This document shows, piece by piece, positions 33,268 to 43,010 of a DNA stretch of 64,000 nt. This stretch comes from Oceanobacillus jordanicus (lineage in GTDB: Bacteria; Bacillota; Bacilli; Bacillales; Amphibacillaceae): contig NZ_JAIFZM010000002.1 of NCBI RefSeq assembly GCF_022095695.1, forward strand, positions 332,689 through 396,688, given 5' to 3'. The translations under genes and the position numbers were made by a program. The notes beneath the pieces are model-generated. The model did not search any database. It was not told the origin of the DNA and saw nothing but the letters and a program-made list of their open reading frames with translations. Positions within the stretch are counted from its first letter, which is position 1. Every line of letters begins with the position of its first letter.

Positions 33268-34635
33268 TTGAGGAAATTATTTATGGTAATCGTTATTGTA
33301 TTGTTGATCAGTGGCTGCGTAAAAGAGAAGGACGCAACTAGTGAGACTAAAGGAGAACCGGATCAGACTTTAGAGCAGGAGAATGAAACGGAAGCGACCG
33401 ATACGGCGCAAGATGAAGAAGAGGGTGATGCTGAGAAGGCTACGTCGGAGCTTGGCGATTTAGAAGTGAAGCTAAGTGGTGAAGCAATAATTGAGGAGGA
33501 CCAAATAAGAATAGAAGGGGAAAGCAATCTGCTACCTGGTTCAAGTATCTATTCAAGTGGTGTGACGGATGGTGGCTTTGCCTCTTCTACGTTTATTGAT
33601 ACGGCAGAAGTTCAAGAGGATGGAAGCTTTTCCTTTGAATTTTCCGGGATAAGCACAAGTACTACCGTTAAGTTGAATTTATATACCAATAACCAGACAG
33701 AGGAGCATTACGGGGAAAACTTGGAGAAGGCAACAGGGCCACAAGTGTATGTAACAGATACACATGGCGCGTTCGAAGTGAAGGCGGAATTCTATATTGA
33801 TGTAGATCAGCCCATGCCATATACGATTCCAATCGAAATTCCACAATGGAAAGAAAAGCCGGATGATTATGGAGAGCCGGAAGTTTGGATGGAAGCAGAT
33901 GTGGACAGCGATCACCGCTACCTCTATTTTAAAGGAAAAAGTAATCTGGTGGAAGGCACAAAAGTTGGTGGAAATCTGCTAAAGGCTTCTGGCATTATTG
34001 ATGCATTTTCATTTGGATTTACGCGGGTAAATCCGGATGGCACATTTGAATTACGGGTACCGTATCATAAGCTGCAAAAAGGTATGTACATGCCGATACG
34101 CTTTGAGCCGAAGAACAACAGCTGGGAAGATGTATTGAATACATATGGCGAGCATGGGGAGAAGCTGAAGGGCGAACTTGTTGAAGAGGATGGAGAAGAT
34201 CAATATGTGGAGTTGATCGTAGAAATCGATGCACCGGACTTTGACCCTCCTAAAGACGTAGGCTTGACAGTAGAGGATGAGGAAGTAAAAATACAAATGC
34301 CTGATGACTTACTGTTTGATTTTGACGAAAGTACCTTAAAAGCAGATGCTAAGGAAACACTTAATGATGTGATGAAAGATTTACAGAAATTAGATGAGAA
34401 TACGGAAATTCAAATCAATGGACATACCGATAATGTCGGCGATTCGGATTATAATTTGAACTTATCAAAGGAAAGGGCGGAAGCAGTTTGGGCCTATCTA
34501 GAAAAAAGTGGTGATGTGACTGGACTGGATGTGCAAATTGAAGGATTTGGCGACACCAAACCTATTGCTTCTAATAAAGAAGAAGATGGCCAAGAGCGAA
34601 ATCGCCGAGTAGAAATTGTGATTAATCCCAAGTAG
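33268..34635 (+). CDS. Lipoprotein with C-terminal OmpA-like peptidoglycan-binding domain
   Basis: Signal peptide RKLFMVIVIVLLISGC with lipobox LISGC; an acidic linker to about residue 75; a middle region with two similar beta-rich blocks (each with GESNLLPGS- or GKSNLVEGT-like turns); then an OmpA/MotB-type domain: LLFDFDESTLKADAKETL, INGHTDNVGDSDYNLNLS, RAEAVWAYL, GFGDTKPIASN, RNRRVEI. This domain binds diaminopimelate-type peptidoglycan. TTG at 33268 is 8 bases behind AGGGGAG, so I prefer it to GTG at 33259. OmpA-domain lipoproteins in Gram-positives are uncommon but known; the anchor would link membrane and wall. Confidence 0.85.
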   Translation: MRKLFMVIVIVLLISGCVKEKDATSETKGEPDQTLEQENETEATDTAQDEEEGDAEKATSELGDLEVKLSGEAIIEEDQIRIEGESNLLPGSSIYSSGVTDGGFASSTFIDTAEVQEDGSFSFEFSGISTSTTVKLNLYTNNQTEEHYGENLEKATGPQVYVTDTHGAFEVKAEFYIDVDQPMPYTIPIEIPQWKEKPDDYGEPEVWMEADVDSDHRYLYFKGKSNLVEGTKVGGNLLKASGIIDAFSFGFTRVNPDGTFELRVPYHKLQKGMYMPIRFEPKNNSWEDVLNTYGEHGEKLKGELVEEDGEDQYVELIVEIDAPDFDPPKDVGLTVEDEEVKIQMPDDLLFDFDESTLKADAKETLNDVMKDLQKLDENTEIQINGHTDNVGDSDYNLNLSKERAEAVWAYLEKSGDVTGLDVQIEGFGDTKPIASNKEEDGQERNRRVEIVINPK

Positions 34636-34668
34636 AGATCGTAATACATGAACAAAGAGGTCAATTTT

Positions 34669-34701
34669 AAAAGGAGCAAAACAGTTTGCTCCTTTTATTT
34701 T
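34669..34701. terminator. Bidirectional terminator
   Basis: AAAAGGAGCAAA (34669-34680) and TTTGCTCCTTTT (34685-34696) form a perfect 12-bp stem with a four-base loop; T-rich sequence follows on both strands. It separates the OmpA-domain lipoprotein gene from the minus-strand small gene. Confidence 0.88.
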
Positions 34702-34705
34702 GCAG

Positions 34706-34834
34706 TTATTTCTTCTTCAGCTGCCTGAGATATCCCATGGAAGAGGCATATGCTGCTGTTCTTGCAGGGACCCCTTTTTTCATTAAGTTCTCTGCGGTTT
34801 CTTCAATCATTTCTCCAGCACCTTTGTTTTTCAA
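34706..34834 (-). CDS. Small conserved-looking protein of 42 residues
   Basis: From a TTG at 34834 the frame reads (M)KNKGAGEMIEETAENL, MKKGVPARTAAYASSMGY and LRQLKKK. The ribosome binding site AAAGGAGGG lies 6 bases upstream, and the gene ends at a bidirectional terminator. The sequence is basic and probably helical. The open frame continues upstream to an ATG near 34927, but the strong site points to the internal TTG. Function not recognised. Confidence 0.65.
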   Translation of the reverse strand: MKNKGAGEMIEETAENLMKKGVPARTAAYASSMGYLRQLKKK

Positions 34835-35003
34835 AGCAGACCCTCCTTTCTCGTTTATTATCTGTGGAGTAGGAGAAATTATTTGCCAAGTTCCTGGAAT
34901 GCTTGGAATAGTGTCTTTACCATGCATACATGGATATCTAGAGTTTATTGCTTTAAGTATCCGTAATTTTCGGACATTTTTATAGATTTGTAGGATATTA
35001 AGA
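34835..35003. other. Intergenic region ahead of the sugar ABC operon
   Basis: AT-rich DNA between the small minus-strand gene and the operator-like repeats before the binding-protein gene. No open frame that I trust; promoters for both directions are expected. Confidence 0.35.
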
Positions 35004-35039
35004 ATAAAGTGAAATTGTTACACTTTATGTAAGCGCTTA
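35004..35039 (+). promoter_or_regulatory. Two palindromes upstream of the sugar ABC operon
   Basis: ATAAAGTG (35004-35011) and CACTTTAT (35021-35028) are perfect inverted arms, and the perfect palindrome TAAGCGCTTA (35030-35039) follows. The latter has the central CG of LacI/CcpA-type sites, though it is not a full cre match. Either could control the operon together with the encoded YesM/YesN pair. Confidence 0.5.
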
Positions 35040-35059
35040 ATGATTAAGGGGGGAACAAA

Positions 35060-36340
35060 ATGAGAGCATTAAAATTTTTATTTTTAGGAGTAGTGGTAGC
35101 GTTCGTTTTAGCTGCATGTGCCGATAGTGAAGAAACCCAGTCTAAGGAAGGGGTAATTGAATTAACACTGTGGAATGACTGGACAGAGGACCGTCCAGAA
35201 AATACGGTTTACAAAGATATTATTGAAAAATTCAATGCGGAACACGATGATATTGAGATTATAAGTGAAAGCACTCCTCATGACGACTATGAGATTAAAT
35301 TGCGGACACAGGCTGCTGGGAATCAATTGCCCGATTTGATGCGCGTATGGCCTGGAACGAGAATCGAGCCATTCGTCGAGGGGGATGCCCTGTTACCGTT
35401 AAACCCCATTATTGATCATTGGGAAGGGACAATTCCCGAGGAGATCTTACAGGATTATGCATTAGGAGAAAATTACTATGCAATTCCATCTAATGTTAGT
35501 GAAACAAGTCTGATTTTCTATAACAAACAGCTTGTAAGTGAAGCAGGATTTGAAGAATTTCCGGCAACCTATAAGGAACTTAAGGAATTAGTAGATAGCT
35601 TGAATAGCGATAATGTTACGCCGATCTCTGTTGGGAATAAAGCAATTTGGCCATTACAATCTGTCTTTATTTCTGGAATTGCGGATCGTTATACAGGGAG
35701 TGACTTCCTCCACAATGTATTGAATGAGGATGGAACGTTTGAAAATGAACAATTTATTAATGCCCTAACTGTCATTGATGATTTGACCAAATCTGGAGCA
35801 TTTAATGAAGATATGAATACGATTGACGAAGCTCAATCTAGAAATGAATTTATTAAAGGGTCAACTGCGATGCATTTTGCAGGCTCCTGGGCTATTGGGC
35901 CAATCATGGATAGTGTAGATGATCTGGAGAATATTGGTGTTGCACCTTTTCCTTCCTTTGAAGGTGGAGAGGGAGACGCATCTAAAATTTCTGGAGTCGC
36001 CGGTGGTGGAATTGCCGTTAATAGCCAACTTAGCGAAGAAGAGCAGGAGGCAGCATTTGAGTTTCTTAAATTTTACTATAGTGAAGAACTGTTCCAAGAA
36101 TTAGTCAAGGCAAATATTATCGTTCCAGCTGATGTAGAAATGGACGATAGTATACCAGAAGTGTTTAAGGAGGCAAACAGCTTAGCTCAAAATGGGCTCT
36201 CACCTGTTTATGATGCGACCTTATCACCGGAGTTGACGGACATTATTAATAATGGGCTTCAATCCATTACAATTGGGGATACAACACCAGAAGAGCTTGC
36301 AGCAGAAATGCAAGCGGAATTGGAAAAAGCGAATGAATAA
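35060..36340 (+). CDS. ABC sugar transporter substrate-binding lipoprotein
   Basis: A 426-residue family 1 extracellular binding protein with lipobox LAAC. The mature part opens ELTLWNDWTEDRPENTVY as in oligosaccharide binders, has YAIPSNVSETSLIFYNKQL, and FIKGSTAMHFAGSWAIGPI later in the chain. AAGGGGGGAAC precedes the ATG. It is followed by two permeases and a YesM/YesN pair; no ATPase is encoded nearby, so a shared MsmX-type ATPase is expected, as for many Bacillus oligosaccharide importers. Beta-glucosides are the likely ligand given the GH1 gene downstream. Confidence 0.93.
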   Translation: MRALKFLFLGVVVAFVLAACADSEETQSKEGVIELTLWNDWTEDRPENTVYKDIIEKFNAEHDDIEIISESTPHDDYEIKLRTQAAGNQLPDLMRVWPGTRIEPFVEGDALLPLNPIIDHWEGTIPEEILQDYALGENYYAIPSNVSETSLIFYNKQLVSEAGFEEFPATYKELKELVDSLNSDNVTPISVGNKAIWPLQSVFISGIADRYTGSDFLHNVLNEDGTFENEQFINALTVIDDLTKSGAFNEDMNTIDEAQSRNEFIKGSTAMHFAGSWAIGPIMDSVDDLENIGVAPFPSFEGGEGDASKISGVAGGGIAVNSQLSEEEQEAAFEFLKFYYSEELFQELVKANIIVPADVEMDDSIPEVFKEANSLAQNGLSPVYDATLSPELTDIINNGLQSITIGDTTPEELAAEMQAELEKANE

Positions 36341-36400
36341 TCAATTTATACACAGGTTGCCGGTTTTTACGGCAGCCTGTGAAAATTGGAGGACGAAAAG

Positions 36401-37276
36401 ATGCAGCTAACACATAAAAGTAAAGCAGCAATCATGATCGGTTTACTTCCCGCCTTTCTGATTTATGCTGTCTTTGCCATTTATCCCATTTTGCAATCCT
36501 TTTATTACTCCTTGATGGAATGGGATGGATTTACTGATATGACCTTTGTTGGTCTAGATAACTTTCGGAATCTATTTGAAGATCCTTTGTTTTGGAATTC
36601 GGTTAAAAATAATATCTACGTTGTGCTTGCCTCTGTTTTAGGTCAGATACCACTTGCGTTGTTCTTTGCACTTTTACTCAATCGTAAGATAAAAGGACTT
36701 AAATTCTTTAGAACGGTTGGCTTTCTCCCGGTGGTACTTTCAACGGTCGTTATCTCATTAACTTGGAGCTTGATTTATAATTCTCAGAATGGAATGTTAA
36801 ACGAAATTCTGAGAAACATTGGACTTGGTGTGATGGCACAAAACTGGCTTGGTGATACGAAGTGGGTAATGGCCGCCGTCTTGGTTACCGTCATTTGGCA
36901 ATTTATCGGGCTTTACTTAATTATTTTTCTTGCTGCATTACAGAATGTACCAACAGAAGTTTTAGAAGCAGCAAAAATGGACGGAGCTTCTGAATGGACG
37001 ACAACCTTTAAAATTACAATCCCAATGATCTGGCATACGATTATTGTTGCGGTAATTCTATGCATCTCCGGGAGTCTAAAGACGTTTGATCTTATTTATG
37101 TCATGACAAATGGTGGGCCAGCTCATTCTTCTGATGTAATGGCACTCTATATGTTTAATGAAACATTCAATAAACTGCAATATGGATATGGTAGTGCGGT
37201 TTCTGTATTCATCTTCTTCTTTAGTCTTATATTAATTTTTATTGTTACGAAGTTATTTGGTAGGAAACTAATTTAA
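36401..37276 (+). CDS. Sugar ABC transporter permease (MalF/UgpA type)
   Basis: A 291-residue protein with six membrane helices and the inner-membrane permease loop EAAKMDGASEWTTTFKITIP, which docks on the ATPase. It opens AAIMIGLLPAFLIYAVFAIYP, typical of the first permease of CUT1 importers. The start at 36401 is placed after GGAGG; an in-frame TTG at 36386 is inside that site. Forms the heterodimeric channel with the next gene. Confidence 0.93.
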   Translation: MQLTHKSKAAIMIGLLPAFLIYAVFAIYPILQSFYYSLMEWDGFTDMTFVGLDNFRNLFEDPLFWNSVKNNIYVVLASVLGQIPLALFFALLLNRKIKGLKFFRTVGFLPVVLSTVVISLTWSLIYNSQNGMLNEILRNIGLGVMAQNWLGDTKWVMAAVLVTVIWQFIGLYLIIFLAALQNVPTEVLEAAKMDGASEWTTTFKITIPMIWHTIIVAVILCISGSLKTFDLIYVMTNGGPAHSSDVMALYMFNETFNKLQYGYGSAVSVFIFFFSLILIFIVTKLFGRKLI

Positions 37277-37288
37277 GGAGGGGTGTGA

Positions 37289-38167
37289 ATGAATTCTACA
37301 TTACCTATTGAGAAAAATAAGAACAAACAAAATGAATCAAGAATCAAGAAAAGGGTCACAAGAATTATCATTTATACATTACTGAGCCTGTTTGCACTTA
37401 TAAATGTCTATCCCATCGTTTGGATGGCGATAAACTCGTTTAAGTCTGAACAAGAGTTTACGGTTAATCAGTTTGGTTTTCCTTCAAAATTCAACTTTGA
37501 AAACTATGCCAATGCTTGGGAAATAGCGAATCTCGGTGTGTTATTTAAAAACAGCATTTTTATCTGTGTCACGGCAACCGTTGTTACCGTGATTATAGGA
37601 GCTTTGGCCTCTTATTTCCTGGCCAGGTTTCATTTTAAATTGAATAAGGTTATATATACGTTTTTTATCTTTGGGTTGTTGATACCGATTCATGCCACAC
37701 TTGTACCGATGTTTATCCTAATGAAAAACCTTGGGCTGCTCAACACGGAAATTACATTGTTATTTCCTTATATTGCTTTTCATTTGCCGATAACCATTTT
37801 TATTTTAACCAGCTTTATGAGGGCATTTCCAAAGGATATTGAGGAATCTGCCATTATGGATGGTGCTGGGATATTCCGAATCTTTTGGTCCATCATTCTA
37901 CCAATGTCACGACCAGCAGTTGCTACGGTTATCATTCTTAATTTCATATATAATTGGAATGAGTTCTCTTTTGCTTTAGTGCTGATTAATGATCCGGAAT
38001 TGCAAACATTACCACTGGGACTGGCTAATTTTGCAGGGCAATTTACAACTAACTACGGGGCACAAATGGCAGGATTAACGATGTCACTTGTTCCAATTGT
38101 GATTTTCTATCTGTTTTTAGAAAAAGAGATTGTAAATGGTATGACCTCCGGAGCAGTAAAGGGCTAA
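37289..38167 (+). CDS. Sugar ABC transporter permease (MalG/UgpE type)
   Basis: A 292-residue six-helix permease with the EAA-type loop EESAIMDGAGIFRIFWSIILP and the MalG-like start LINVYPIVWMAINSFKSEQE. It contains LIPIHATLVPMFILMKNLGL, a characteristic CUT1 second-permease segment. AAGGAGGGGTG precedes the ATG. It completes the membrane part of the importer and leads into the histidine kinase gene 35 bases later. Confidence 0.93.
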   Translation: MNSTLPIEKNKNKQNESRIKKRVTRIIIYTLLSLFALINVYPIVWMAINSFKSEQEFTVNQFGFPSKFNFENYANAWEIANLGVLFKNSIFICVTATVVTVIIGALASYFLARFHFKLNKVIYTFFIFGLLIPIHATLVPMFILMKNLGLLNTEITLLFPYIAFHLPITIFILTSFMRAFPKDIEESAIMDGAGIFRIFWSIILPMSRPAVATVIILNFIYNWNEFSFALVLINDPELQTLPLGLANFAGQFTTNYGAQMAGLTMSLVPIVIFYLFLEKEIVNGMTSGAVKG

Positions 38168-38202
38168 TTGCAGCAATAAAAAGCTAAAGGATAGGTTAAA
38201 TC

Positions 38203-39939
38203 ATGTTAAAGAGATGGGGCTTGAAGAGGAAGTTTATTACATTTTTCTTAGCATTAACTGTACCAATTCTGGTTATTAGTATCTTAATCTATTATCAAAC
38301 TGGAATTGTATTGAAAAAACAGGCAGTAGAGGAGGCAACGGAGAGGTTAAATAGAAATGAGCAGAATCTGTTAGATGTCTTTTCAACGGTAGAAACGATG
38401 TCTTCCTACATGATTTACGACCGTAATTTTCGGGAGATGTTTACTGCTACAGAGGAAGAAATCTACCAACCTGAATATAGGGAAGCAATGGAGGTGATAA
38501 AAGGATATTTTACATTTCAGCTTATCTCCAACCCTTACATTAATTCTATTTCATTAATTAGTAAGGACGGTCATCTAGTTGAACATGGTGAACCAGTAAA
38601 AGGAAACGAGTCAAAACTTGATCAGGCTGCAAAGGACGCAAACGGCAGCGCGGTCTGGAGTGATCCCTATCAAGTAACGAGCAGTTGGAATGATGATAAA
38701 TATGTAATCAGTCTATCCAGACTGATTAATGATATGAATAATATAAGTGAACAAATTGGTTTAGTTCGTATACGGCTTGATCCAACAGCCTTGTATAACC
38801 AAATGGAAGTTCCTTCTCAACGCGGTGAATATTTTATTTTTTCTGATCAAGGAGAAGTCATCCTCCATCAAGATGCTGATTTAATTGGCAAGCAATTTCC
38901 GGATGCTGGTCTCACAGACTGGGTCACAGAGGGAAAGGAAGATTTCTTCAGTTATCAAGATGGTGATAGCCACTATCTCGTTGTTAAAAATCAACTTGCT
39001 AATACAGACTGGTTCTCTGTAACGGCAATAGATGAAGGTAAACTTGTAGCAGATCTAACGAACGTACGGGTATTGATTGGCTATTTAATTGGTATTCTTC
39101 TCTTAGCAGGAATGTTGTTCTTTCTTTTATTTTACCATTCTACTATTAAACGGGTTATTGAATTGACCAATCAGACAAAGCAAGTGGCGAATGGGGATTT
39201 TACTGCCAGTGTGTATGTAGACTCCAACGACGAGATTGGAAAACTCGGACTTCGTTTTAATAAGATGGTGAAAACAATTCAACGACATATCGAAACAGAG
39301 TATAAGTTGAAAATAAAGCAGAGAGAATCAGAGTTAAAAGCATTACAGAATCAAATTAATCCACATTTCTTGTACAACACGCTAGATATGATTCGCTGGA
39401 ATGCAAGGTTCGAAAATGCACCGGAGACCGGACATTTAATTGAACGCCTGTCCAAAATATTTCGGATGAACCTGAATAACGGGAAAACATGGGTAAGATT
39501 TAAAGAAGAGATCGAATACAGTCAAGCCTACCTTGAACTGCAAAAAAAGCGGTTAGGTGAACAACTGGATTATCATATTGAGATCGATCATGATCTGAAA
39601 GATTATTATGTGATGAAGCAGGTGATCCAACCTTTAATTGAAAACAGTATTCAACATGGTATAAAAAATTTACCGAGACAAGGAATCATCCGAGTTCACT
39701 GTTACCAAAGGAACAATCAAGCCGTGATCGATGTAATGGATAATGGTTGGGGATTTAGTGAAGCAAAGAAGGATGGTGAAGAGCGCGCTGGATTTGCTTT
39801 AAAAAATCTACATGATCGCATATCGATCGTATTTGGCAAACCGTACGGTCTTATCCTATTGGATACAGACGAAGGGGCAGCCGTTCGATTGCTTCTGCCA
39901 CTTTTAAATGAGGAAAAATCCAAAGAATTAGGTGATTAG
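38203..39939 (+). CDS. yesM: YesM-type sensor histidine kinase
   Basis: Two membrane helices (residues about 15-32 and 288-312) flank a periplasm-facing Cache-like sensor domain of about 250 residues. A HAMP domain follows (about 313-365), then the HisKA_7TM-like dimerisation motif with the phosphoacceptor in NQINPHFLYNTLDMIRW, and an ATPase domain with VIQPLIENSIQHGIKN and DNGWGF. This layout defines the LytS/YesM group controlling sugar ABC importers. Coupled to the response regulator gene 3 bases downstream. Confidence 0.93.
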   Translation: MLKRWGLKRKFITFFLALTVPILVISILIYYQTGIVLKKQAVEEATERLNRNEQNLLDVFSTVETMSSYMIYDRNFREMFTATEEEIYQPEYREAMEVIKGYFTFQLISNPYINSISLISKDGHLVEHGEPVKGNESKLDQAAKDANGSAVWSDPYQVTSSWNDDKYVISLSRLINDMNNISEQIGLVRIRLDPTALYNQMEVPSQRGEYFIFSDQGEVILHQDADLIGKQFPDAGLTDWVTEGKEDFFSYQDGDSHYLVVKNQLANTDWFSVTAIDEGKLVADLTNVRVLIGYLIGILLLAGMLFFLLFYHSTIKRVIELTNQTKQVANGDFTASVYVDSNDEIGKLGLRFNKMVKTIQRHIETEYKLKIKQRESELKALQNQINPHFLYNTLDMIRWNARFENAPETGHLIERLSKIFRMNLNNGKTWVRFKEEIEYSQAYLELQKKRLGEQLDYHIEIDHDLKDYYVMKQVIQPLIENSIQHGIKNLPRQGIIRVHCYQRNNQAVIDVMDNGWGFSEAKKDGEERAGFALKNLHDRISIVFGKPYGLILLDTDEGAAVRLLLPLLNEEKSKELGD

Positions 39940-39942
39940 TTG

Positions 39943-41505
39943 ATGCCATTCAAGTTACTGATTGTCGATGACGAACCAATTACCAGACGTGGCTTAAGGC
40001 AGACAATTTATTGGGGAAAACACCAGATTGAATTTGTTGAAACGGCAATGGATGGGTTAGACGCCATCCATAAAATAAACGATATGGGTGGTGTCGATCT
40101 TGTCTTGTCAGATGTCCGAATGCCGAACATGGATGGTCTGCAACTGGCTTCATATTTACAGCAGCACTATCCTAAGACGAAAACAATGCTTATCAGTGGT
40201 TATGATGAATTTGCGTATGCCAAAAAAGCAATGCAGTCAGGAGTAAAGGATTACTTGCTGAAACCAGTTGATATCGGTGAACTAGAGTTAAAAGTAGAGA
40301 AACTTATTAGTGAAATAGAAGAAGACCAGCAAATAAAAGACGAATTACAGAAAAGCGAAATCAAAAATGCTATTTTCCAACAGATTTACCATACTACCGA
40401 TAACAATTCACCTCTTCAGTTAGGGCTAAATGTAAGGGTTTACCCATTTGTTTGTCTGGTAAAGGATTATGTCCAGCAAGCGCAGCACTACTCGAAGCAA
40501 GATATGGAAATATTTCTCCACAATATAAAGCAATCGATTGAGCGCGTAGCGGAGGAGCTTGGATTTGAAACGATATCGATGTATATGAGTAAAGGATTAC
40601 TGTTCACCTGTCTCATACAAAGACGTGATAGAGAGTTCGATTTAGAAAAGCTTATAGAAGACGTGATGAAACAAGCCACTTATTATTCCCTATCATTTGT
40701 ATGGAGTGATTCGGTTATAGCAATAGCTGATATAAAGGATAAATATAGCGATCTCTTAAAGGTTTGTAAGTATTTCCCGCTAGTTGGGGAGAATGAAATA
40801 CTTTTTTCCAATTATAAACTGACACGGCCAATCGCGCAGAGTTATCCTCATGACATCGAGAAAGAATTAATGGAAGTACTTTATCATGTGGAATGGAAGG
40901 AAAGTGACCAGATACAATCCCATGTCGAAAAGCTATTTCTCTATTTTAAAACAAACACATTTTTCCTTGACGAGGTAAAGGACGTTTGCACACAAATCCT
41001 TAATAATTTGTTGAAGGAATATGAAGGATTGCCAGGTATAAAAGCCGTACATGCCGATTTTCATTACCAGCAATCAATTGACCTTCTTTTATTCAATTCA
41101 TACGCCTTGTTACAGCAATTGTTTGAACAAGATATTGAGCGAATAAGAGAAAAGCTGGATTTAAAAACGGTAGAGAAAGCAGATTGGCTTGTCCAGCAAG
41201 CACAAGAATATATTCAGTCCTATTTCCGTTCTGCAATAAAAGTTCAAGAAGTGGCAGATGTCATTAATGTATCCGCTAACTATTTCAGTACGTTGTTTAA
41301 ACAGAAAACGGGAGATAACTTTAATGAATATGTCAATCGTTTAAGAGTGGAAGAAGCAAAATCATTACTTGTAAATACCCCGTTTAAAGTAAGTGAAATA
41401 TCGAAACAGGTTGGCTTTAGAGAGTATAAATATTTTGTGCATGTGTTCAAGAAATTCTCTGGGGTGACACCAACTAATTACCGAAAGTTGACAGTAAGTG
41501 AGTAA
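39943..41505 (+). CDS. yesN: YesN-type AraC-family response regulator
   Basis: Residues 1-125 are a receiver domain (LLIVDDEPITRRGLRQT, LVLSDVRMPNMDG with the phospho-Asp, KPVDIGE). A long middle region of unassigned fold (about 150-410) follows, then two AraC helix-turn-helix units: QEVADVINVSANYFSTLFK and VSEISKQVGFREYKYFVHVFK. Such proteins activate sugar-importer operons, here most likely the one starting at 35060. The ATG at 39943 follows AGGTGA at good distance; a TTG one codon upstream is possible. Confidence 0.93.
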   Translation: MPFKLLIVDDEPITRRGLRQTIYWGKHQIEFVETAMDGLDAIHKINDMGGVDLVLSDVRMPNMDGLQLASYLQQHYPKTKTMLISGYDEFAYAKKAMQSGVKDYLLKPVDIGELELKVEKLISEIEEDQQIKDELQKSEIKNAIFQQIYHTTDNNSPLQLGLNVRVYPFVCLVKDYVQQAQHYSKQDMEIFLHNIKQSIERVAEELGFETISMYMSKGLLFTCLIQRRDREFDLEKLIEDVMKQATYYSLSFVWSDSVIAIADIKDKYSDLLKVCKYFPLVGENEILFSNYKLTRPIAQSYPHDIEKELMEVLYHVEWKESDQIQSHVEKLFLYFKTNTFFLDEVKDVCTQILNNLLKEYEGLPGIKAVHADFHYQQSIDLLLFNSYALLQQLFEQDIERIREKLDLKTVEKADWLVQQAQEYIQSYFRSAIKVQEVADVINVSANYFSTLFKQKTGDNFNEYVNRLRVEEAKSLLVNTPFKVSEISKQVGFREYKYFVHVFKKFSGVTPTNYRKLTVSE

Positions 41506-41536
41506 CTTCATGTATAAAAACAAGGAGGTAATAGGA

Positions 41537-42976
41537 ATGACAAATGTAAAAGTAAAGATCCCGAATGATTTTATGCTGGGTGCCGCAGTTTCAGCCTGGC
41601 AGACTGAAGGATGGGTAGGGAAGAAGGAATCTCAGGATTCTTACTTAGATCTCTGGTATAAACATAATAAACATGTTTGGCATAATGGGTTCGGTCCAGC
41701 TATCGCAACAAACTTCTATGAACGATATGAGGAAGATATTCAAAACATGAAAGAAATTGGATTAACACATTTTCGGACATCGATTAACTGGTCGCGGTTT
41801 CTAGTAGATTATAAGAATGCAGTGGTAGATGAGGAGTATGCCTCCTATGTGGATGATGTCATTAATAAGCTCATTCAAAATGGTATTGAACCAATGATTT
41901 GTCTAGAACATTATGAGGTACCAGCTGAATTATTTGAGGAATATGGCGGCTGGGGATCTAAACATGTAGTTGAATTATTCATTGCGTATGCAGAGAAAGT
42001 TTTTGAACGTTATGGGGACCGTGTCAAACATTGGTTTACCTTTAATGAACCAATTGTTGTTCAGACACGTGTCTATTTGGATGCCATTCGCTGGCCGTTT
42101 GAACAAAATACAAAAAAGTGGATGCAGTGGAATTACAATAAAGGCTTGGCAACAGCAAAGGCAGTCAAGTTATTTAAAGAAATGGAACTCAAGGGAAAAT
42201 ATGGGGCGAAAATTGGTGTCATTCTTAATCCAGAAGTGACGTATGCTCGTTCAACTGCTGAACATGACCAACAGGCAGCGAAAATGTATGACTTGTTTTT
42301 CAATCGCGTCTTTCTTGACCCCTCCATAAAAGGGGAATATCCAAAGGAATTATTTGATGTAATGGAAAAACACGCTATCACCTTTGATTATACGGATGAA
42401 GAACTAACCTTGATTAAGGAAAATACAGTGGATTATGTTGGTCTAAATCTTTATTTTCCCCATCGCGTTAAGGCCCGTACTTCTGCTTGGAATGAAGAAA
42501 CTCCTTTTCATCCCTCGTATTACTATGACATGTTTGAACTACCTGGGAAGAAAATGAATCCTTACCGTGGTTGGGAAATCTACCCAAAAATTATGTATGA
42601 TATGGGCGTTCGAATGAAAGAGGAATATGGCAATATGGAATGGTTCATTGCTGAAAACGGGATGGGAGTCGAAAATGAAAAAAGATTTAGGGATGATTCG
42701 AATATCATTCAAGATGATTACCGTATCGAGTTTATTAGTGAACATTTAAAATGGTTGTTAAAGGCAGTAGATGAAGGGGTTAATTGTATAGGATATATGC
42801 TTTGGGCATTCACTGATAATGTATCACCAATGAATGCATTTAAAAATAGATATGGATTAGTGGAAATAGATTTAGAGGATAATCGCAACCGTCACCTGAA
42901 AAAGTCTGCTTATTGGTATAAAGAATTGATAGAATCAAAAGAATTTGAAGCAGAGAATGAAGCGGTTTATAAGTGA
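41537..42976 (+). CDS. Glycoside hydrolase family 1 beta-glucosidase / 6-phospho-beta-glucosidase
   Basis: A complete GH1 TIM barrel of 479 residues. FMLGAAVSAWQTEG at the start is the family N-terminal signature; the acid/base is in WFTFNEPIVV (about residue 170) and the nucleophile in WFIAENGMGV (about 371). YMLWAFTDNVSPM and RYGLVEIDLE complete the barrel. Whether it takes phosphorylated or free beta-glucosides depends on loop residues I cannot score; the operon has both an ABC importer and a PTS EIIC. AAGGAGG lies 9 bases before the chosen ATG; the open frame begins inside yesN. Confidence 0.93.
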   Translation: MTNVKVKIPNDFMLGAAVSAWQTEGWVGKKESQDSYLDLWYKHNKHVWHNGFGPAIATNFYERYEEDIQNMKEIGLTHFRTSINWSRFLVDYKNAVVDEEYASYVDDVINKLIQNGIEPMICLEHYEVPAELFEEYGGWGSKHVVELFIAYAEKVFERYGDRVKHWFTFNEPIVVQTRVYLDAIRWPFEQNTKKWMQWNYNKGLATAKAVKLFKEMELKGKYGAKIGVILNPEVTYARSTAEHDQQAAKMYDLFFNRVFLDPSIKGEYPKELFDVMEKHAITFDYTDEELTLIKENTVDYVGLNLYFPHRVKARTSAWNEETPFHPSYYYDMFELPGKKMNPYRGWEIYPKIMYDMGVRMKEEYGNMEWFIAENGMGVENEKRFRDDSNIIQDDYRIEFISEHLKWLLKAVDEGVNCIGYMLWAFTDNVSPMNAFKNRYGLVEIDLEDNRNRHLKKSAYWYKELIESKEFEAENEAVYK

Positions 42977-43010
42977 AATCTATGGAAAGTTTGAAAAGTG
43001 AGGTGACTAA

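Noticed and set aside
35030..35039. Full CcpA cre site upstream of the sugar ABC operon
   Set aside because: The palindrome TAAGCGCTTA lacks the outer TG and CA bases of cre, so I only list it as an operator candidate.
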